A DNA stretch of 64,000 bases. Source: Brevipalpus yothersi. Taxonomy: Eukaryota > Arthropoda > Arachnida > Trombidiformes > Tenuipalpidae. Made by a program: the position numbers and the translations under genes. Below are positions 59,304-64,000 of this stretch, one piece after another. Below the pieces are notes generated by a model. It had not been told where the DNA came from. It made no database searches and saw only the letters and a program-made list of their open reading frames with translations. Position 1 is the first letter of the stretch; every line of letters begins with the position of its first letter. Location of the stretch: NCBI GenBank assembly GCA_003956705.1, contig QZCP01000058.1:139619-203618 (forward strand). Direction: 5' to 3'.

Positions 59304-59815
59304 CTATCGTAGCTCCTGAGAACGATATTTTGCGATGAAGGGCAAACAGATTTCACATACAGATCGAAGATGCTCAGAATTTCGACAAGGAATAACAATC
59401 TGAAGGTAGCTTTCTTGAAGAGAGTTGATCACAGATGGAATTGATTCACTTCTTCTTTCAAAGTTTTTTAGCACCTCTCGATGACAGAAATCCTTTGTTT
59501 CACACAAAACCTGATAGTTCGTTAGATGGTCAACATGTAATTGGTATGGTATTGCATTTCTTACCGTTTTATCCGACGTCTGTTGACAGCAGCTTGAGAT
59601 CGACGAGAGACCAGATTATACTTGAAACTTCTACGAAGCTTGGCTAGCTTTATCTGATTCCATTTCGCAAGTGAAGATTTGATCGCTGATATAATGGCAA
59701 AATCTCTCAATGGATTCCTCTCCTCTGCATCCAGGTCTGTCAATACTGATAATAAGCCACTTGTGAGCTGCAAATGGAATGAAAAGCCTAGCAGAGCAAT
59801 CAATATTGTTGCCAT
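59304..59815 (-). CDS. candidate small secreted precursor (frame unresolved)
   Basis: A first segment (59815 down to 59564) encodes a clear signal peptide, MATILIALLGFSFHLQLTSG, and a charged region ending in a dibasic stretch RRRIKR. A GTAAG donor follows, then an acceptor CTATCAG 50 bases on. The second segment (to TAG at 59304) is a coding-like 67-codon frame with five cysteines: CETKDFC, VIPC, SVCEIC. With this donor and acceptor the two frames are offset by one base, giving a premature stop instead. An internal acceptor (GAAAG, about 59450) restores the frame but drops CETKDFC. Possibly a neuropeptide or cystine-rich hormone precursor; I do not recognise the family. Confidence 0.35.
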
Positions 59816-60213
59816 CTAATTGTTGAGCATAATATGCGATCGGAATACATGATAAGCGGAACGAAAGTCACACGAAATCGAAAAAGAAGCGGACACAGTT
59901 AAGATGGACAGCGGCAGAGAATACTCCGCTCGCATCTTCGGGTGAAGAAACCGATCAAAAAGCTTTGCATCCTGATTCATAACACCCCATCCGCCTCATC
60001 ATCTGCTCCCACCTTCGCCATCCCCATGCCACCCCTTTGCTATCCTTCGGCCGTCCCACCACCTCCTTCTTCCTTGCTCTCGTGTACAATCCTCTCCAAC
60101 TTCTCATCTCAACGATCGGCGCTCGACTTTGACGTCCCGCTCCGCTACGCGTGCATCTACTCTCCGAAGCGAGCCCAAAATAGAGAGAAACAACGAATCA
60201 ATGAAAGAGAGAA

Positions 60214-60272
<59 letters not shown>

Positions 60273-60402
60273 AAGACAATAGTGAGACAAACTGTGAGAC
60301 GTTCATTTATAATATAATGTGTTTTGACAATTTTAAGTGAGTGTATTACAAAAAACATTTTGGCAAAATAGAGCTAAAAACTTAGGCTCGAGGGGCCATT
60401 GA
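59816..60402. other. intergenic region with (GA)n tract
   Basis: A GC-rich, Pro/Ser-coding-like stretch (59990-60180) and a (GA)n tract (about 60216-60267). Downstream part is the pseudokinase 3' UTR. No gene supported. Confidence 0.5.
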
Positions 60403-61398
60403 TTATTGGGGATTTGACTTTGGCCCCTCGGCACCAGCCTCAGCACCAGCACCTTCACCGCTATGTTGAGCTCCAGCCTCAGCCTCACCAGTCACCCAGT
60501 GATGGCCGAGAAGATCATTAATTGATCCTCGTTCGGAAACTTCTTTGCACAGACAGCGGCCGAGAAAACATTCTAGCTCTTCAGAGATCTTGGCATCCGA
60601 TCTTCGTAGATGACTTTTGAGAACTTGGTTGTGGTCCTTGGTCTTATTGTCAAAAGCATGCTTTTTTGTTAACAAATTGACTATGGCTACACCGAGAGCC
60701 CAAACATCGGCAGCATGAGCATCATATTCGCCTTTGATAACTTCAGGAGCATAGTGATGGTGGTAATCCTTTTCCTTCTCGGCAAGAATAGGTTGCATAT
60801 TGTCCGGGTGCCAAGTGAGCATAGAATATGTGAAACCGGTGAGTTTGACCACTTTATCGGTTGTCAGAGCCATGTTTGCCGGTGTTAATGTGCGATGCCC
60901 AATTCCAGATTCGTACATGTAGCTCATCGCAGCGAGAACATTCAGGATCCATGGCTTCATTTCGTCTTCGGTAGATCTTTTCTTCTTGCACAAAGCCTCG
61001 AGATCACCAGTCAAGGGCTCACAGAATATATAAATTTTCTCTTTTGTCATAAAAATGTCCATAATTTTCGTAATATTGTCCCAAGGTTGATCGGCAATGT
61101 ACCTGAGAATATTGACCGATTTTTCCAGCGCTTTTTTCCTTTTCAGTTCCAAATTAGCTATGGTTCCCACTTTAACAGCCATCTCTTCACCATTTGCATT
61201 TTTTGCTTTGTAAAAGGTGCCGAACTTGCCACCACCAAGTTTTTGATCACGAAATATCTTGTAATTCAAACGCGATGAGAGATACTCTTCGTCATTTATC
61301 TTTTTGGCTCCAGAATTTTGCATGATCGATCTCACTCGAGCTGAGAGCTCATTTGGATCCCGGTCCATAACGGCCTCTTGGGCTTCCCCTTCAGCCAT
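60403..61398 (-). CDS. predicted pseudokinase (Ser/Thr kinase fold)
   Basis: Intronless, 331 residues from MAEGEAQEAV. The kinase fold is recognisable: glycine loop LGGGKFGTFYKAK (about 54-66), Lys76 in MAVKV, hinge region IFCEPLTGDLEAL, APEVIKGEYDAHAADVWALG. The catalytic loop reads HRTLTPANM (about 168-176) where active kinases have HRD....N, and the DFG motif is TGF (about 187-189). Loss of the catalytic Asp and the Mg-binding Asp predicts no phosphotransfer; ATP binding may persist. The C-terminal tail is Ala/Glu/Gly-rich. Divergent sequence, so the parent kinase family cannot be assigned; a CAMK- or TSSK-like origin is a guess. Confidence 0.8.
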   Translation of the reverse strand: MAEGEAQEAVMDRDPNELSARVRSIMQNSGAKKINDEEYLSSRLNYKIFRDQKLGGGKFGTFYKAKNANGEEMAVKVGTIANLELKRKKALEKSVNILRYIADQPWDNITKIMDIFMTKEKIYIFCEPLTGDLEALCKKKRSTEDEMKPWILNVLAAMSYMYESGIGHRTLTPANMALTTDKVVKLTGFTYSMLTWHPDNMQPILAEKEKDYHHHYAPEVIKGEYDAHAADVWALGVAIVNLLTKKHAFDNKTKDHNQVLKSHLRRSDAKISEELECFLGRCLCKEVSERGSINDLLGHHWVTGEAEAGAQHSGEGAGAEAGAEGPKSNPQ

Positions 61399-62095
61399 TT
61401 TGTTCAGCAATTGATAAATATAAAAGTACTTGAACTAGTGGTCGAATCAGAATATTGAACAAATTCGAGCGACTTAATCCCAAAAATTATGCCTTACAAT
61501 TAGTCTTCAGTTTAACAATATTGATGAACTCTACACAACAATGACTTGAATCATGGATTGTTGAAAGTTTGCTCAATAATTTGCAAACATGCCAGCTATA
61601 CCAGATACTCATGTAGTCAATCAATGTTGATGTTGAATATACGTTTTTCGAAATGAGAATTAGTTTTCGTTAGTGCATCTTCTACCAAGTTGATTGCGAA
61701 CAAAATTTTAAATCAATTTTCCCTCGTCCTTGTCCAATATTCAGAGACTGTATCCAAAGTTCTTGCTTTCTCATCTTGCAATTTACTTGCTAGGGATGAG
61801 ACTTTGATTGGAAGCGTGAAACACCTTGAATAGGTGGGAATATTTTTTGGATAAGACTTTATCCTTTCAGAATAATAATTTGTTTGAAAGAAAATTGGCA
61901 ATTTTTATTTTTCTGGTTCATCAAATCATTCTGGCACAATGAGGTGTAAAAATCTTTTCGCAGAGGTGTCAATCCTTAATCCTATACAATCTTTCACATT
62001 GAAGAAAGATAAAAATTACCAGATGCATAGACCATTGTAAAACTATATTACAATAAACCAAAAATGATTCATTAGGGAAGCAATGTTACAGGAAA
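61399..62095. other. intergenic region
   Basis: Spacer between the pseudokinase promoter and the B3GALT6 3' end; AT-rich. Nothing coding recognised. Confidence 0.5.
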
Positions 62096-63358
62096 TCAAA
62101 GGAAAGAAATATTACGATTGCAACATAAACTTGGGGGAGATTTCCAATTATAAAAATAAGCTTTTTTGAGCATAATTTCGGTTTTGCACAGACGTCCAGT
62201 TTGAGCTAGATTGTCATACAGTTCGGACATTTTTTCTGCTTTCCTATGAGGATGAGTTATCAAAAATTCATTGGAACACCCTCGAGATTTGTATTCTGTA
62301 TCAAACCTTGGTTCATGGACCCGATTTATATTCAATGGTGATAACCAAGAGCCTATGGTAACATCTTCGCTCTGATAGGGCTGGAGAAGATGAGCATTTG
62401 TAACGATGTATTTAACAAGAGATGAAGATAAAACGTATCCAGCTCCAAGAGCGTAGGGTAAATATTTATCACAGAGAAACCAATTTTCTTCTGCCCACTT
62501 GCCTTGCTTCTTAATGGGAGCTCTACCATCAAAGTAGCCCCAATATAAACGATCATCAGAGTCATATTTGCTCTTTAACTCATTATACAATTGATCAATT
62601 CTAACGAAAGAGTCATCGTCCACTTTAAGCAGGAAACGATAATTCTTTCTCGTTTGAGACCAACGGAAAAAATCCAACACTTTCTTGTTCAATGCATTGT
62701 AAGAGTCAGAAACATGAGGTAATATTAACAAATCTCCATTTTTCTCTTGTTCACTTTTCAACTCAGCCAGCGTCGTAGAACTGATCTCTGGTCCTAGGCC
62801 ACCGAGAGCGAAATAGTACTTAATTGAGTTATTGCCTACAAGCTTTAACCAAGTGTTTCGAATGGCATCTCGACGATTTCTAGACTTGGTACTGCTGGTG
62901 ATGAGTGTAAGTAAATAGACTTGAGAGTTACTAGAAGGCGAAACGTGTGGAGAAAGTGATGGTGAAGATGAAATGAATGAGGAATCAATTTGCGGCTCAT
63001 CGATTTGCTTGGGCAAAGACTTTGGATGATCGTTTTCGGGGCTATCTTTAGAAGAATATTGATCAGCATATTCCCATGCTATGACTGGAGGTAATCGTTT
63101 ATCACCATTGGAAGCATTGAGTTCATCGAACGAATCACTATTGGATTTTTGAGCGCAACCAACAACATTGCCCACGTTGGATGCTCTGTCGCTACTACTG
63201 TTGGGTGTATCGATGGCAAACATAAGGCCAAACATGAAGCCGGAAGAGAAAAGTACCAAACCGGCGAAGATGACCAGTGCTCGCGATGAGTGTAGTCTAA
63301 CAAGTCTCTTGAACAATAACCAATGATCAGATGAATTAGGTTTCACGATGAACTGCAT
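62096..63358 (-). CDS. B3GALT6: beta-1,3-galactosyltransferase 6 (proteoglycan linker)
   Basis: Intronless type II membrane protein of 420 residues from MQFIVKPNSS. Short cytosolic N-terminus, signal-anchor (ALVIFAGLVLFSSGFMFGLM), a Ser-rich stem, then the GT31 domain: RRDAIRNTW, FLLKVDDDSFVR (DDD metal motif), YWGYFDGRAPIKKQGKW, LPYALGAGYVLSSSLV, SEDVTIGSWL, and the hallmark HEPRFDTEYKSRGCSNEFL; the C-terminus SPPSLCCN also matches. It adds the second galactose of the glycosaminoglycan linker tetrasaccharide in the Golgi. An in-frame upstream extension begins with a non-ATG codon, so the ATG at 63358 is used. Confidence 0.94.
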   Translation of the reverse strand: MQFIVKPNSSDHWLLFKRLVRLHSSRALVIFAGLVLFSSGFMFGLMFAIDTPNSSSDRASNVGNVVGCAQKSNSDSFDELNASNGDKRLPPVIAWEYADQYSSKDSPENDHPKSLPKQIDEPQIDSSFISSSPSLSPHVSPSSNSQVYLLTLITSSTKSRNRRDAIRNTWLKLVGNNSIKYYFALGGLGPEISSTTLAELKSEQEKNGDLLILPHVSDSYNALNKKVLDFFRWSQTRKNYRFLLKVDDDSFVRIDQLYNELKSKYDSDDRLYWGYFDGRAPIKKQGKWAEENWFLCDKYLPYALGAGYVLSSSLVKYIVTNAHLLQPYQSEDVTIGSWLSPLNINRVHEPRFDTEYKSRGCSNEFLITHPHRKAEKMSELYDNLAQTGRLCKTEIMLKKAYFYNWKSPPSLCCNRNISFL

Positions 63359-64000
63359 CGAGATGAGAACAAAAAGCAACCCTCAAGAAGCAAAACACTG
63401 CCAGAAGTGGCTCCAATATCACCAAGCTGTACCAACTCACAGCATCTTGCTTTCCCTAGATGGTGGTTAGGACATTGCACTTTATGGATGGACAATTATT
63501 GGAAGCCTGTTGGTGATAAGTTTCACTTAAATAAATGGACAATATTCCACAGATTAGAATAGGCCGGCATTTGATATTGATTGATGAAAGATATCGAAAT
63601 CACAACATCACACATCATACATGTAGTGAGAGCAGCGGTTTCCCTTGAACATACATACTTACATACATCGCGCATGCTGCAGGCTGCAGCACATCAAGCA
63701 TCAGCAAGGCCTTGCAACTTACAGCACAAGTTGCGGCGTTTCTCGAAGGGATCAAAAATCAAAATAAAATTGTTTGCCATACATTTACAGGCTTTCTATC
63801 AGCCATGATCCATTTTAAAACCTGTGAGCAACTACCTTGTTAATAATAACTGTTTTGACCAATAATTGGTCAAAATTCATTTCTGTGTGCCTCTTCTATC
63901 TCTCTATCTCTCTATCTCTCAACGTATTCACTTACCCACACACACCTACTTGACCAAGCTAGCTTGATTGTGAGTATCAACATTGGTTCATATTTATCAC
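63359..64000. other. terminal intergenic region
   Basis: B3GALT6 promoter side and unannotated sequence, with a short (TCTA)(TCTC) repeat near 63896-63921 and a CA run at 63936-63946. No gene seen. Confidence 0.5.

Overview
The window looks like nuclear DNA of a small-genome arthropod, most likely a mite or other chelicerate. The genes have introns, mostly 50-150 bp with GT..AG ends, and there are many long (GA)n/(TC)n tracts and one 379-base assembly gap. The genes are a metazoan set (Smaug, scribbler/ZNF609, SETDB1, SINHCAF, B3GALT6, a Vein/neuregulin-like EGF ligand). The taxon is inferred from gene content and intron size; I could not test it. I saw no bacterial operon, CRISPR array, rRNA or tRNA. 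Layout, left half: smg (+, 675-2943); scribbler/ZNF609 (+, 3771-8629); a decayed duplicate of the DHX8 5' region (+, about 9427-10715); a trypsin-like protease (+, 11699-12550); BAP31 (+, 13095-13889); ethanolaminephosphotransferase (-, 14071-15753); sphingosine-1-phosphate lyase (+, 16511-18325); Hsp70 copy 1 (-, 18988-20952); a Vein/neuregulin-like ligand (+, 21895-28850) with large microsatellite-filled introns and two alternative EGF 3' exons. Right half: RpS4 (-, 29260-30522) head to head with SETDB1 (+, 31036-34027); DUS2 (-, 34605-35906); a PLA2G15/LCAT-type lipase (-, 36400-37938); DHX8/Prp22 (-, 39233-42769); a nested mobile-element cluster (43005-44551); SINHCAF (-, 46118-47738); a LOTUS-repeat MARF1-like gene (-, 49995-51629) divergent from heat-shock-type Hsp70 copy 2 (+, 52372-54330); a pancreatic-lipase-family gene (-, 55239-57072); a possible secreted precursor (-, 59304-59815); a pseudokinase (-, 60403-61398); B3GALT6 (-, 62096-63358). 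The neighbours do not form a pathway; this is an ordinary mixed stretch of an animal genome. Items worth most attention: (1) the Vein/neuregulin gene has two tandem 3' exons, each encoding the C5-C6 part of the EGF domain, split at the position where vertebrate NRG1 alpha/beta isoforms split; (2) a degenerate segmental copy of DHX8, including its 5' flank, lies about 30 kb away in inverted orientation; (3) a roughly 284-bp tract is almost identical between the two Hsp70 genes, which suggests gene conversion, and copy 2 ends EEVF instead of EEVD; (4) a mariner-like MITE appears to sit inside a LINE-like remnant bounded by 14-bp direct repeats.
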